In this document: in pieces, positions 35,403 through 44,426 of the stretch
Layout: each line of letters opens with the position of its first letter
Position numbering within the stretch: the first letter of the stretch is position 1
Origin: Candidatus Sulfotelmatobacter kueseliae
GTDB taxonomy: Bacteria > Acidobacteriota > Terriglobia > Terriglobales > Acidobacteriaceae
Direction: 5' to 3'
DNA length: 64,000 bases
Assembly: GCA_900290255.1 (NCBI GenBank)
Contig: OMOD01000141.1
Span: 29,891-93,890, forward strand
Made by a program: the position numbers and the translations under genes
Notes under the pieces: generated by a model
The model's input: the letters and a program-made list of their open reading frames with translations, nothing else
Told to the model about the DNA's origin: nothing
The model's database searches: none

Positions 35403-36746
35403 TTGCCGTCCAACAGCGACTCCGGTTTCAACACACACCAGTCCAAGCGGCTTTTCGAGCGAACGAAACGAGTGCTTGTCGATGGCGGGAGTTCTGCATC
35501 GCGTGGCCCTGCCAACTACGGCGAGTATCCGATTTTTATGCGTCGCGGGCGGGGATCACGTCTTTACGATGTTGATGGCAACGAGTACATCGACTGGATG
35601 ATGGGTTTTGGTGCGTTGCCCTTAGGGCACGCCGATCCTGAAATCACCGAAGCAATCGCTGAGGGAGCGGCGACCGGCGCGCATTTCGCTACTGCCACGG
35701 AAGTTGAAGTGGAAGTTGCGGAGCTTCTGCAGCAGATTGTCCCTAATGCAGAAATCGTCCGCTTCGCCAACACCGGGACCGAGGCCGTGATGGCAGTGAT
35801 CCGGCTGGCGCGCGGCGTGACCGGCCGGCCGAAGATTCTGAAATTCGAGGGGCACTATCACGGTTGGTATGACGACGTTTTGGTCAGTTCGAACCCATTA
35901 CCGCCCGGGGCCGCCGGCCTGTCGGGCGATCCGGTCAAGAGCCCCGACAGCGCCGGCCTCAACCGCCATGCGCTCGAGGACACAATCGTAGTCCCATGGA
36001 ATGACCTGCCTGCTCTTGAGCGCGCGATCCACAATCATGCCGGCGAGATCGCAGCCGTAATCACCGAAGGCGTGATGGCGAATATGGGCGTGATTCCGCC
36101 GGAGCCCGGATATCTGGAAGGCTTGCAGAACCTGACCCGGCAACACGGCATCCTGTTCTTTCTGGATGAGACCGTAACCGGGTTTCGCATTGCGCCCGGT
36201 GGTTGCCAGGAATACTACAAACTCAAGCCTGACGTTGTCAGTTTTGGAAAGGCACTTGGTTGCGGGCTTCCGGTGGCGGCATTTGCCGGACGCGCAGATG
36301 TAATGTCGGCGCTCGCCGGCGGCAGCGTGCTGCACTATGGGACTCACAATGCCTCCCGGATTGGCATGTTCGCCGCGCGTGCCAACCTGCGCAAGCTGAC
36401 TCGCGACCAAGGAGCCGCGTTTCGCTATATCTGGAACTTGGCCGATCAGCTTGCGGGTGGAATCACGGAACTATTCCGCCGCACCGGCACGGCGGCAATC
36501 GTGCAACGCGTTGGTCCCATGTTTCAAGTCATGTTCACCGAGCGGAATGCGATCCGCGACTATCGCGAATTCTGCCAGCACGTGGACCGCACGAAGTATC
36601 AGCGTTTCTCCTGGAAGCTGTTCGAGTATGGAATCTACACCAGTCCGGCGGCGACGTTGCATTCGATCGTCACGCTGGCTCACACTGCAAGCGACGTCGA
36701 GAAAACGCTGGCCGCCATGGAGAAGGCTTTGGCAGCGGTGGCGTGA
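35403..36746 (+). CDS. Class III aminotransferase (glutamate-1-semialdehyde aminomutase-like)
   Basis: A 447-residue PLP-dependent fold-type I enzyme. Landmarks are DVDGNEYIDWMMGFGALPLGH, FANTGTEAVMAVIRLARG, KFEGHYHGWYDD, the cofactor Asp in FLDETVTGFR, and the PLP Lys in SFGKALGCGLPV. The length and motifs are close to the HemL branch. The SDR gene 27 bases downstream and the absence of heme genes argue for another amino or keto acid substrate. The start is TTG at 35403 with AAGGGGGAAC upstream; the first ATG in frame is too far inside. Confidence 0.75.
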   Translation: MPSNSDSGFNTHQSKRLFERTKRVLVDGGSSASRGPANYGEYPIFMRRGRGSRLYDVDGNEYIDWMMGFGALPLGHADPEITEAIAEGAATGAHFATATEVEVEVAELLQQIVPNAEIVRFANTGTEAVMAVIRLARGVTGRPKILKFEGHYHGWYDDVLVSSNPLPPGAAGLSGDPVKSPDSAGLNRHALEDTIVVPWNDLPALERAIHNHAGEIAAVITEGVMANMGVIPPEPGYLEGLQNLTRQHGILFFLDETVTGFRIAPGGCQEYYKLKPDVVSFGKALGCGLPVAAFAGRADVMSALAGGSVLHYGTHNASRIGMFAARANLRKLTRDQGAAFRYIWNLADQLAGGITELFRRTGTAAIVQRVGPMFQVMFTERNAIRDYREFCQHVDRTKYQRFSWKLFEYGIYTSPAATLHSIVTLAHTASDVEKTLAAMEKALAAVA

Positions 36747-36773
36747 GGGTCGGAGAGCTACGAGGCCGGTAAT

Positions 36774-37571
36774 ATGGACTTCCAACAAATCTGCAATCGA
36801 GCGGGACAATCCCTTTCGCTTCAAGGTAAAGTTGCGATCGTGACCGGGGCTGCCTCCGGCATCGGGAGGGCAATCGCGATTCGCCTGGCCGAGATGGGCG
36901 CGGCAGTCGCCGTTCTCGACAAGAACTCTCAAGGCGGCAACGAAACCGTGCGGCTCGTTGTGCAGTTGGGCTGCCAGGCTAGCTTCATCCCCTGTGACGT
37001 TTCTTCTCAGGCGGAATGCCGGGAAGCGGTCCAGAGGGTCATCGAGAGCCATGGCTCGATCGACATTCTCTGCAACAACGCCGGAATTACCGTGCGCAAG
37101 GACGTCCTCGCGCTGGAAGAAGAAGAGTGGGATGCGGTCCTGGATGTGACTTTGAAAGGCGCATATCTGTTGTCGCGGGAAGTAATTCCGCACATGATTC
37201 GCCAGGGCGGCGGCGCCATCATCAACATGGGCTCCGGGTGGTCTTTGAAAGGTGGTCCGAAGGCAGCTGCCTACTGTGCCGCCAAGGCAGGAGTGCTGAA
37301 TCTCACCCGTGCCATGGCAATCGACCACGGCAAGGACAACATCCGCGTGAACTGTGTCTGCCCCGGCGACGTCAATACGCCCATGCTGGAATCAGAATGC
37401 CTCCAGCTCGGCGAGGCCCGTGAGCAGTTCATGAAGGAGGCCGCCAACCGCCCGCTCGGCCGCGTGGGAACTCCCGAAGACGTCGCCAATGCCGTTCTCT
37501 TTCTCGCCAGCGACATGTCGAAGTGGATCACCGGAGCCCAGCTTGTGGTAGATGGCGGCGGGATCGCTTAA
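36774..37571 (+). CDS. Short-chain dehydrogenase/reductase
   Basis: A 265-residue classical SDR. The NAD(P) motif TGAASGIGRA, NNAG, the Ser in NMGSGWS and the YCAAK catalytic pair are visible. The C-terminal LASDMSKWITGAQLVVDGG closes the fold. It oxidises or reduces a sugar, alcohol or keto compound. An Asp near the end of beta-2 (AVLDKN) suggests NAD(H) preference. It follows the aminotransferase closely and could act on the same substrate chain; the substrate is unknown. Confidence 0.85.
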   Translation: MDFQQICNRAGQSLSLQGKVAIVTGAASGIGRAIAIRLAEMGAAVAVLDKNSQGGNETVRLVVQLGCQASFIPCDVSSQAECREAVQRVIESHGSIDILCNNAGITVRKDVLALEEEEWDAVLDVTLKGAYLLSREVIPHMIRQGGGAIINMGSGWSLKGGPKAAAYCAAKAGVLNLTRAMAIDHGKDNIRVNCVCPGDVNTPMLESECLQLGEAREQFMKEAANRPLGRVGTPEDVANAVLFLASDMSKWITGAQLVVDGGGIA

Positions 37572-37628
37572 GGCTCGAGCAGACGTCTCCCTTTCCCAGA
37601 CAGTAACCTTCCGGATGCACCTTTCTCC

Positions 37629-37656
37629 TTGACATTCTGTACCGATCGGGTAACAT
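37629..37656 (+). promoter_or_regulatory. Promoter of the arginine cluster
   Basis: TTGACA (37629-37634) and TAACAT (37651-37656) are 16 bases apart. The -35 is perfect and the -10 matches 4 of 6. The predicted start point falls in or next to the first ARG-box-like palindrome, so ArgR binding would block this promoter. Confidence 0.55.
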
Positions 37657-37659
37657 ACA

Positions 37660-37693
37660 ACAATATTTATTCACTAATCTGCATAAATATTCA
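37660..37693. promoter_or_regulatory. Tandem ARG-box-like operators upstream of argR
   Basis: Two sites of the TGAAT-WWWW-ATTCA type: ACAAT-ATTT-ATTCA (37660-37673) and TGCAT-AAAT-ATTCA (37680-37693), centre to centre 20 bases. The spacing resembles the two-box arrangement of ArgR operators, about two helical turns apart. A third half-site TGAAT overlaps the argR start codon. This suggests ArgR autoregulates the whole cluster. Confidence 0.6.
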
Positions 37694-37695
37694 TC

Positions 37696-38139
37696 ATGAA
37701 TAAAACCATCCGCCAGCGCGCGATCCTGGAGTCCCTGAAACACGGCACCTTCGCCAGTCAGGACGATCTGCAGCGGCTTTTACGCAAACGCGGGTTCAAG
37801 GTGGGACAAGCTACACTCTCCCGCGACATTCGAGACCTGAATCTCAGCAAGACGCACCACGGATACTCCCTGCCCCAGAATGAAAGTGGGGTTGCTATTG
37901 CGCTGCCTCCCGTTCCCCGTCTGGTGCGTGAGTTCGTTCTCGGTGTCCGCTCGGCCCAGAATCTGCTGGTGGTTAAGACCATCGTCGGCAGCGCGCAGCC
38001 GGTGGCTGCGGCGCTGGACGAGGCCGATTGGCCCGAAGTGGTCGGAACCATCGCCGGCGACGACACCATTCTGATCGTTTGCCCCGACAAGGAAGAGGCG
38101 CACCGGCTCGCCCGCCGAATTGAGGAAATGCTCAGCTGA
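37696..38139 (+). CDS. argR: Arginine repressor ArgR
   Basis: A 147-residue regulator with the ArgR layout: a winged-helix DNA-binding domain (residues 1-70, ASQDDLQRLLRKRG, QATLSRDIRDL) and a C-terminal hexamerisation and arginine-binding domain with NLLVVKTIVGSAQPV and TIAGDDTILIVC, including the two Asp residues that bind arginine. It represses arginine genes when arginine is abundant. ARG-box-like sites lie just before it and one overlaps its start. The ATG has no clear Shine-Dalgarno. Its stop codon overlaps argC by one base. Confidence 0.93.
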   Translation: MNKTIRQRAILESLKHGTFASQDDLQRLLRKRGFKVGQATLSRDIRDLNLSKTHHGYSLPQNESGVAIALPPVPRLVREFVLGVRSAQNLLVVKTIVGSAQPVAAALDEADWPEVVGTIAGDDTILIVCPDKEEAHRLARRIEEMLS

Positions 38140-39182
38140 TGTCCGCGAAACTCAAAGCCGCGGTGCTGGGCGCGACCGGATATTCTGGTCTCGAACTCAC
38201 GCGAATTCTCCTGCGCCATCCTCGGCTGGAGAAGCCACTCCTGCTCCGCCGCGCCGCCGACAATGGCGCCTCTGACTTGGCCGACGTGTTTCCGGCTTTG
38301 TCCGGCAACGGAGGCTACCCTCTTCATCCGCTTTCGTGGCCAGCCCTGAAACAGCAGGGAGTGCAGTTGCTGTTCCTGGCCACGCCCCATGAGATATCGC
38401 GGTCGCTTGTGCCTGAGGCAATCGCTCATGGTATGCGCGTCATTGATCTGAGCGGGGCATGGCGCTTGAAGCAGGAGCAGCATCGCGCGATCTACGGTTT
38501 TCAGGATTCCGATGCCGCCGCGGCAGAAGAACTGACCGGCAAGGCGGTTTATGGGCTCCCGGAGCTAAACAGCGATCGTCTGGCGACTGCACAATTGGTC
38601 GCGAATCCCGGCTGCTACGCCACGTCGGTGATCCTGGCACTGGCGCCGCTCGTCAAATCCGGCGTCATCGATCGCAACCGCGGCATCATCTCCGATTCGA
38701 AGTCGGGTGTATCGGGCGCAGGGAAAGAACCCACTCCCAAAACCCATTTTGTCTCGGTGGCGGACAATCTCTCCGCCTATTCGGTATTCAGCCACCGGCA
38801 CGTGGGCGAGATGGTTGAGCAGCTTGGGTTGAACGCGCATGAGTTGATCTTCACTCCGCATCTGCTTCCCATCCCGCGCGGGATTCTCTCGACCATCTAC
38901 GTGTATCTCGATCGGCAGATGACGTCCGCGGAAGTGGAGTCGAGTTTTCGAGATTTCTACTCAGGCAAGCGCTGGGTGCGGGTTTTTCAATCGCCGAAAC
39001 TTCCGGAGGTGCAGTTCTCTCTGCACACGAACTACTGCGATCTTGGTTTCTGTCTCGCCCAAGACGGCCGGCGGCTGGTGGTGATCTCCTGCATCGACAA
39101 CCTGCTGAAAGGCGCAGCCGGGCAGGCGGTCCAGAACATGAACGTCATGTACGGATGGGCGGAGGACGAAGGCTTGCAATGA
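38139..39182 (+). CDS. argC: N-acetyl-gamma-glutamyl-phosphate reductase
   Basis: A 347-residue NADPH enzyme reducing N-acetylglutamyl phosphate to the semialdehyde in arginine synthesis. It shows the dinucleotide motif VLGATGYSGLEL, the catalytic Cys159 in NPGCYAT, KSGVSGAGK and the His in HRHVGEM. The length is normal. It starts on the last base of the argR stop codon and its own stop overlaps argB. Confidence 0.95.
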   Translation: MSAKLKAAVLGATGYSGLELTRILLRHPRLEKPLLLRRAADNGASDLADVFPALSGNGGYPLHPLSWPALKQQGVQLLFLATPHEISRSLVPEAIAHGMRVIDLSGAWRLKQEQHRAIYGFQDSDAAAAEELTGKAVYGLPELNSDRLATAQLVANPGCYATSVILALAPLVKSGVIDRNRGIISDSKSGVSGAGKEPTPKTHFVSVADNLSAYSVFSHRHVGEMVEQLGLNAHELIFTPHLLPIPRGILSTIYVYLDRQMTSAEVESSFRDFYSGKRWVRVFQSPKLPEVQFSLHTNYCDLGFCLAQDGRRLVVISCIDNLLKGAAGQAVQNMNVMYGWAEDEGLQ

Positions 39183-39964
39183 CCATCGTGATCAAAATCG
39201 GCGGGGCCGCGCTGGAAAACGCTTCCATCCTGCGCAAGTGCGCCCGCGCCATTGCCGAATTGGCTCAGGACGGCCACCACGTTGCCGTAGTTCACGGTGG
39301 CGGCGGCGCGCTGACTCGGGTTTTGAAGCAACTCGGAAAAGAAAGCCAATTCGTCGCCGGGCTTCGCGTTACCGATGCTGAGACTCGCGACGTAGCGCTC
39401 ATGGTGCTCGGCGGCCTGGTCAACAAGAAGCTGGTGGCCGCGATTCGGGCTGCGGGCATGCCCGCCATCGGATTCTGCGGCGGCGAGGGCATGACCTTTC
39501 GCGCCCGGCGCAAGCAGGTCCAGGGCAGGGATCTCGGCTTCGTCGGCGAAATCTGCTTTGCCGAACCCTGCTGGATCGAAGCTCTCTGGCAGCAAGGCGC
39601 CATCCCGGTTCTCGCACCGCTGGCTCTCGGGGCTGATGGCGAATACTACAACGTCAACGCCGACGAGATGGCCGCCGCCTGCGCCGCGGCCTGCCACGCC
39701 AACGCCCTCATCTTTCTGACCGACGTTCCCGGCGTCAAGGACGCCCAAGGAACCGTAATTCCGTGGCTCAGCACCAGCCGGGCCGAGGACCTGGCTGCGA
39801 ACTCGATCATTGCCGGGGGCATGTTGCCTAAGCTGGAAGCCTGCAAAAAGGCGCTCAAGCAGGGTGTGGGACGCGTCCGGATCTTGCCCGCGACCGAAGC
39901 GGAAGCCTTGCCGCAATTCTACTTCGCCAAATTGGACTGCGGGACGGAGGTCACGTACGCATGA
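39179..39964 (+). CDS. argB: Acetylglutamate kinase
   Basis: A 261-residue amino acid kinase family member that phosphorylates N-acetylglutamate. Motifs: IKIGGAAL (Lys), VVHGGGGALT, the long NVNADEMAAACA region with a catalytic Asp, FLTDVPGVKD and GGMLPKLEAC. The ATG overlaps the argC stop codon (ATGA). It lacks the N-terminal helix linked to arginine feedback in some kinases, so feedback control may be through ArgR or the acetyltransferase. The next gene, argF, is separated by a hairpin-rich 103-base gap. Confidence 0.93.
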   Translation: MTIVIKIGGAALENASILRKCARAIAELAQDGHHVAVVHGGGGALTRVLKQLGKESQFVAGLRVTDAETRDVALMVLGGLVNKKLVAAIRAAGMPAIGFCGGEGMTFRARRKQVQGRDLGFVGEICFAEPCWIEALWQQGAIPVLAPLALGADGEYYNVNADEMAAACAAACHANALIFLTDVPGVKDAQGTVIPWLSTSRAEDLAANSIIAGGMLPKLEACKKALKQGVGRVRILPATEAEALPQFYFAKLDCGTEVTYA

Positions 39965-39979
39965 ACCAAATTCGTGTGG

Positions 39980-40019
39980 GGACAGCCGCCCTCGGCTGTC
40001 CGGTCGAGCGAAGCTCGAC
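39980..40019. repeat. Two back-to-back hairpins between argB and argF
   Basis: GGACAGCCG-CCCT-CGGCTGTCC (39980-40001) is followed at once by GTCGAGC-GAA-GCTCGAC (40003-40019). Both stems are perfect. They fill most of the only sizeable gap within the arginine operon and are REP-like; a T-tract typical of a terminator is absent. Confidence 0.75.
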
Positions 40020-40067
40020 GGTCGTCCCTCGTGAAGCGCCAGTTTCGACAGCAAACAGGAGTTTACA

Positions 40068-41078
40068 TTGAACCATCAATTACAAACCAAGCCGCCGGAA
40101 GCGACGGAAACCTTTCCGGGCCTTTTCCGGTGCCCAGACTTGATCTCGACCCGTGATCTCGGGCCGCGGGGCGTCGAAGCCGTGCTGCACCTGGCGGGGC
40201 TCATGAAATCGCGCCCATCGGTTTTCCAGCGAGCGCTGGCAGGCAGACAGATGGTGATGTTCTTCGAGAAGCCTTCGCTCCGAACCCGGCTCACATTTGA
40301 AGCCGGCATGACGAGCCTCGGCGGGGCTGCGATGTTCGTTGACCAGACCAAGGCCCGGCTGGACGCCCGCGAGACCCTGAGCGATATCGCGCACAATCTC
40401 GAACGCTGGGTGGATGTGATCGTGTTGCGCACGTTCGCGCAAGAGACGATCGTGGGCATGGCCCAGTATGCCTCGGTTCCCGTAATTAACGCGCTAAGCG
40501 ATCTGGAACATCCCTGCCAGGCGCTGGCCGACTACTTCACTCTGCAAGAGCGCTTTTGCGATCTCAAGAAAATTTGCCTCGCTTACGTCGGAGATGGCAA
40601 CAACGTCGCGCACTCCCTCCTGTTAACCTGCGCCTTTCTCGGATCGTCGATCCGCGTCGCCACGCCGGCAGGCTATGCACCGAATGCCCAAATCGTGGCC
40701 GACGCGCTGGAAATTTCGAAGCTGACGGGCGCTCACATCGAGCTTCTCACGGAGCCTCATGCCGCGGTCGCAGGCGTCGATGCGGTTTACACCGACGCCT
40801 GGGCCAGCATGGGGCAGGAAGAGGAAGGCGAGAAGCGGGCGCAGATTTTTCCACCGTATCAGGTGAATCGGAAGTTGATAGCGCACGCCGCGCCGCACGC
40901 GGTGTTCATGCACTGCCTGCCGGCTCATCGCGGGCAGGAAGTCACTGACGAAGTCATGGATTCCGACAACTCCGTCATTTTCGACCAGGCGGAAAATCGC
41001 CTGCACGTTCAGAAAGCCATTCTCTATTTGTTGCTGGGCAGCTCAGTTCGCCTGCCCGTAAGGAGCCCGCATGCCTGA
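40068..41078 (+). CDS. argF: Ornithine carbamoyltransferase
   Basis: A 336-residue transcarbamylase. Carbamoyl-phosphate binding loop FFEKPSLRTRLTFE (the canonical STRTR reads SLRTR), HPCQALAD, VGDGNNVAHS and the ornithine/Cys loop HCLPAHRGQEV are all present. It converts ornithine to citrulline. The TTG start at 40068 with AGGAG upstream gives a short N-terminal extension; an alternative start was not supported. Its end overlaps argG by 8 bases. The Leu substitution is seen in some OTCases and is not disabling as far as can be told. Confidence 0.92.
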   Translation: MNHQLQTKPPEATETFPGLFRCPDLISTRDLGPRGVEAVLHLAGLMKSRPSVFQRALAGRQMVMFFEKPSLRTRLTFEAGMTSLGGAAMFVDQTKARLDARETLSDIAHNLERWVDVIVLRTFAQETIVGMAQYASVPVINALSDLEHPCQALADYFTLQERFCDLKKICLAYVGDGNNVAHSLLLTCAFLGSSIRVATPAGYAPNAQIVADALEISKLTGAHIELLTEPHAAVAGVDAVYTDAWASMGQEEEGEKRAQIFPPYQVNRKLIAHAAPHAVFMHCLPAHRGQEVTDEVMDSDNSVIFDQAENRLHVQKAILYLLLGSSVRLPVRSPHA

Positions 41079-42273
41079 AAAAGTTGTTCTCGCCTATTCC
41101 GGTGGATTGGACACGTCCATCATCATTCCCTGGCTGAAAGAGAACTATGCCTACGACGTCATCGCCATGGTCGGCGACGTTGGCCAGGGAGACGATATCG
41201 AGGCCGTCGTCGAGAAGGCCTACGCGACCGGCGCCAGCAAGGTCATCGTCGAAGATCTGCGCGAGGAATTTCTCACCGGCTACGTCTTCTCTGCACTGAA
41301 GGCCGGCGCCGTGTATGAGCACAAGTACTTGCTCGGAACTTCGCTCGCTCGCCCCCTGATCGCCAAACGCCAGGTCGAAGTGGCTTTACGCGAAGGAGCC
41401 ACCGCGGTCGCTCACGGCTGCACCGGCAAGGGCAACGACCAGGTGCGGTTCGAGCTGACCTACCAGGCGCTCGCGCCGGAGTTGAAGATCATTGCTCCGT
41501 GGCGCGAGTGGTCGTTGAAGTCGCGCGAAGACTGTCTCGACTACGCCGAGCAGCGCGGGATTCCGGTTTCTGCCAGCCGCGAGAAGATTCATAGCCGCGA
41601 CCGCAATCTCTGGCATGTCAGCCACGAAGGCGGCGAACTGGAAGACGCCGCCAACGCACCGTTGGCAACGACATGGCAGCTCACCAGATCACCCCAGGAC
41701 GCTCCCGATAAGGAAGAGCAGGTGAACATCGGATTTGAGAAGGGCGTGCCCGTTTCCGTCAACGGAATGGAAATGGATCCGGTTTCGCTCGTCGAATTGC
41801 TCAACGAAATCGGCGCCCGCAATGCCATCGGCCGCGTGGATCTGGTCGAAAACCGGTTTGTCGGGATCAAGTCTCGTGGCTGCTACGAAACTCCCGGCGG
41901 CACGCTGCTGATCACCGCTCATCGTGAACTGGAAGCTCTCTGTTTGGAGCGAGACGTCGCCCATTTCAAGCAGCACATCGGCCTGAAATACGCCGAACTG
42001 GTTTACTTCGGCCTGTGGTTCACGCCGCTGCGCGAGGCCCTCGATGCTTTCGTCGAAAGCACCCAAAAGGAAATGACGGGCAGCATCACGCTTGCGCTCT
42101 ACAAGGGGAATGTCTCGGTGCTCAGTCGCGAGTCGGAACATTCGCTCTACCGCACCGATCTCTCGTCGTTCACCATGGGAGACAGCTACGATCAGAAAGA
42201 TGCGGCTGGGTTCATTCGCATTCTCGGCCTGCCTTCGCGCTGTCGCGCCCGGTCGCGTATGGAGGTCGCTTGA
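41071..42273 (+). CDS. argG: Argininosuccinate synthase
   Basis: A 400-residue ATP-dependent ligase joining citrulline and aspartate. The P-loop-like ATP pyrophosphatase motif VVLAYSGGLDTS, GCTGKGNDQVRFE, GRVDLVENRFVGIKSRG and ETPGGTLL are intact. The length is standard for the bacterial type 1 enzyme. It overlaps argF and is followed 13 bases later by argH, supporting co-translation in one operon. Confidence 0.96.
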   Translation: MPEKVVLAYSGGLDTSIIIPWLKENYAYDVIAMVGDVGQGDDIEAVVEKAYATGASKVIVEDLREEFLTGYVFSALKAGAVYEHKYLLGTSLARPLIAKRQVEVALREGATAVAHGCTGKGNDQVRFELTYQALAPELKIIAPWREWSLKSREDCLDYAEQRGIPVSASREKIHSRDRNLWHVSHEGGELEDAANAPLATTWQLTRSPQDAPDKEEQVNIGFEKGVPVSVNGMEMDPVSLVELLNEIGARNAIGRVDLVENRFVGIKSRGCYETPGGTLLITAHRELEALCLERDVAHFKQHIGLKYAELVYFGLWFTPLREALDAFVESTQKEMTGSITLALYKGNVSVLSRESEHSLYRTDLSSFTMGDSYDQKDAAGFIRILGLPSRCRARSRMEVA

Positions 42274-42286
42274 TGGGGGTGGACCA

Positions 42287-43690
42287 ATGAAGATGTGGTC
42301 AGGCAGGTTCCGGCAGCCGCTGGATCCCGAATTCGAACGTTGGCAGCGATCGTTGAGTTTCGATCGCCGGCTGCTGCATTACGAGCTTGCCGCCAGCAGC
42401 GCGCACGCCCGCGCCCTCAAGAATGCCGGTGTGCTGTCTTCTGAAGAACTCATCGGCATTTTGCAGGGGCTGGAGCAGATCGGTGAACGTGCCGCGGCAT
42501 CTCCGTCTTTTCTGGATGACGATGAAGCCGAAGACGTCCATCACTTCGTCGAAAAGCAGCTCGTCGCGCTGATCGGAGAAGTTGGCTACAAGCTGCATAG
42601 CGGCCGCAGCCGTAATGAACAGATTGCCGCCGACCTGCGCCTTTACGTGCGGGCGGCCATTGATCAGCTGCGGCAAGAAATCGCCGAATTGTGCACCGTG
42701 CTGGCGGATCGGGCTGAGCATGCGGGTGATGCCGCCATGCCTGCATATACGCACTTGCAGAGGGCTGAGCCGGTTCTGCTTGGTCATTGGCTGCTGGCCT
42801 ACGTCGAAATGTTTCTCCGCGACGCCGATCGCCTCGCCGACTGCCGCAAACGGCTGAACCTTTGTCCCCTCGGCTCAGGCGCGGTGGCCGGCGCGACGCT
42901 GCCGCTTGATCGAGACTTCATGGCGGAGGCTCTCAGCTTTGACCGCCCGACCGCGAACAGCATCGATGCCACCAGCGACCGCGATTTCGTGCTGGAGTTC
43001 GTGAATGACTTGTCGCTGCTCGCCCTTCATCTGAGCCGGTGGGCGGAAGAAATGATCCTGTTCTCTTCGCAGGAATACGGATTCGTCGGCCTGCCTGAGG
43101 CCTATTCCACCGGCAGCAGCGCGATGCCGCAGAAGAAGAATCCGGACCTGCTCGAACTAGTGCGGGGCAAGAGCGGCCGCGTGCTCGGGAACGCCGTCGC
43201 GCTCATGGTCGCAGTCAAAGGCCTGCCTTTGGCATACAACAAAGACCTGCAGGAAACCCAGGAGCCGCTCTTCGACTCTGCCGACACCCTCCTGCAAATG
43301 ATGCCGCTGGTGACCGCATGGATGAAGTCCGTGGACTTTCATCTCGACCGTATGCAGCACGCCGCTCAATCGGGATTCACGAACGCATGGGCAGCCGCAA
43401 CTTATTTGGTCCACCGTGGCGTCCCTTCGCGGCTGGCCCATGAGCTCATCGGCAAGGCCGTGCAGATATGTCTCGACAGGAATTGTGAACTGAAAGATTT
43501 GCCTCTGAGCGAATTGCAATCTCTCAGTCCTGTCTTCGATCAGGACTTCTACGCCGCATTAGAACTACCATCAGTGCTGGCAATCCACGACGTTCCAGGT
43601 GGAACCTCACCGGCTCGCGTGCGCCAGGCCATCCCTGCTACGCGAAGGAAAATCGAACTGCTCCGCGAGGAGGTCCATGCGCACGCGTAA
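42287..43690 (+). CDS. argH: Argininosuccinate lyase
   Basis: A 467-residue fumarase/aspartase-superfamily enzyme forming arginine and fumarate. Signature GSSAMPQKKNPD is present, together with HSGRSRNEQ, TSDRDFVLEF and the catalytic His in PAYTHLQRAEP. The ATG at 42287 is chosen because the protein begins MWSGRF as in the family; an in-frame extension upstream lies within argG and is rejected. The last 14 bases overlap the next gene, argA. Confidence 0.95.
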   Translation: MKMWSGRFRQPLDPEFERWQRSLSFDRRLLHYELAASSAHARALKNAGVLSSEELIGILQGLEQIGERAAASPSFLDDDEAEDVHHFVEKQLVALIGEVGYKLHSGRSRNEQIAADLRLYVRAAIDQLRQEIAELCTVLADRAEHAGDAAMPAYTHLQRAEPVLLGHWLLAYVEMFLRDADRLADCRKRLNLCPLGSGAVAGATLPLDRDFMAEALSFDRPTANSIDATSDRDFVLEFVNDLSLLALHLSRWAEEMILFSSQEYGFVGLPEAYSTGSSAMPQKKNPDLLELVRGKSGRVLGNAVALMVAVKGLPLAYNKDLQETQEPLFDSADTLLQMMPLVTAWMKSVDFHLDRMQHAAQSGFTNAWAAATYLVHRGVPSRLAHELIGKAVQICLDRNCELKDLPLSELQSLSPVFDQDFYAALELPSVLAIHDVPGGTSPARVRQAIPATRRKIELLREEVHAHA

Positions 43691-44222
43691 AGCTATCTTG
43701 CCCGACGCCGAGCAGATTTACGAGCTGATCTCGGCCTACTCCGGTGACGGCACGCTGCTGCCGCGCACGCTCGCCGAGATTTGCGAAAACGTCCGCGACT
43801 TCGTGGTTCTCGAAGACGACAGTCGCATTATTGGCTGCGGCGCGCTTCACCTCTACGGCACCCATCTCGCCGAGATACGCTCCATCACCGTCGCTCCCTG
43901 GGCGCAGGGCAAAGGCGGCGGCGGACGCCTGGTGAAAGCTCTGCTGGCCGAGTCCAGGCGCCATCGCGTGGACTGCATTTGCCTGTTCACCCGCAAGCCC
44001 GAATTCTTCGCGCGGCAGGGATTTTCCGTTGCCCAACGCGAAGACCTTCCCGACAAGATTTACAAAGACTGCCACGCTTGCCCCCGCTATCACTGCTGCG
44101 ACGAGGTCGCGATGGTGCGCGGCGACCTGCCCAAGTTTGCCATCCTCCCGGAGCCGGCAAATTGGCTGGTCAAGCTACAACCGTGGGCGTCCAACATCGG
44201 CGGCCAGACCGGTTCGAGTTAA
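43677..44222 (+). CDS. argA: N-acetylglutamate synthase (short GNAT-type)
   Basis: A 181-residue GNAT acetyltransferase. The fold is shown by ILPDAEQIYELISAYS, EIRSITVAPWAQGKGGGGRLV (acetyl-CoA pyrophosphate loop) and RKPEFFARQGF. The C-terminal Cys-rich end (DCHACPRYHCCDE, then VAM) is a feature of the stand-alone bacterial ArgA type. It makes N-acetylglutamate, the first intermediate of the pathway. GCGAGGAGG precedes the ATG within the end of argH. With argB, C, F, G and H it provides the pathway here except ornithine formation (argD/argJ), which is not in this window. Confidence 0.85.
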   Translation: MRTRKAILPDAEQIYELISAYSGDGTLLPRTLAEICENVRDFVVLEDDSRIIGCGALHLYGTHLAEIRSITVAPWAQGKGGGGRLVKALLAESRRHRVDCICLFTRKPEFFARQGFSVAQREDLPDKIYKDCHACPRYHCCDEVAMVRGDLPKFAILPEPANWLVKLQPWASNIGGQTGSS

Positions 44223-44426
44223 GGCAAGAAAAGCCAATCCAGTTCCAAAATGGACCCACACGGGCGGAGCCGGCGAGCGCATTCCCGCCGACGGCCGCTG
44301 CCGCCATGCTGCTGTCGAGCGTGTCGGTGGTGGGGAACTCCCTGCGGCTGGCTCGGAGCAAATTTCAGCCGAACGCGACGTGACTTTGAGTACTTATTGA
44401 CCGCCAGCCACTCTACGCCGGACTCG

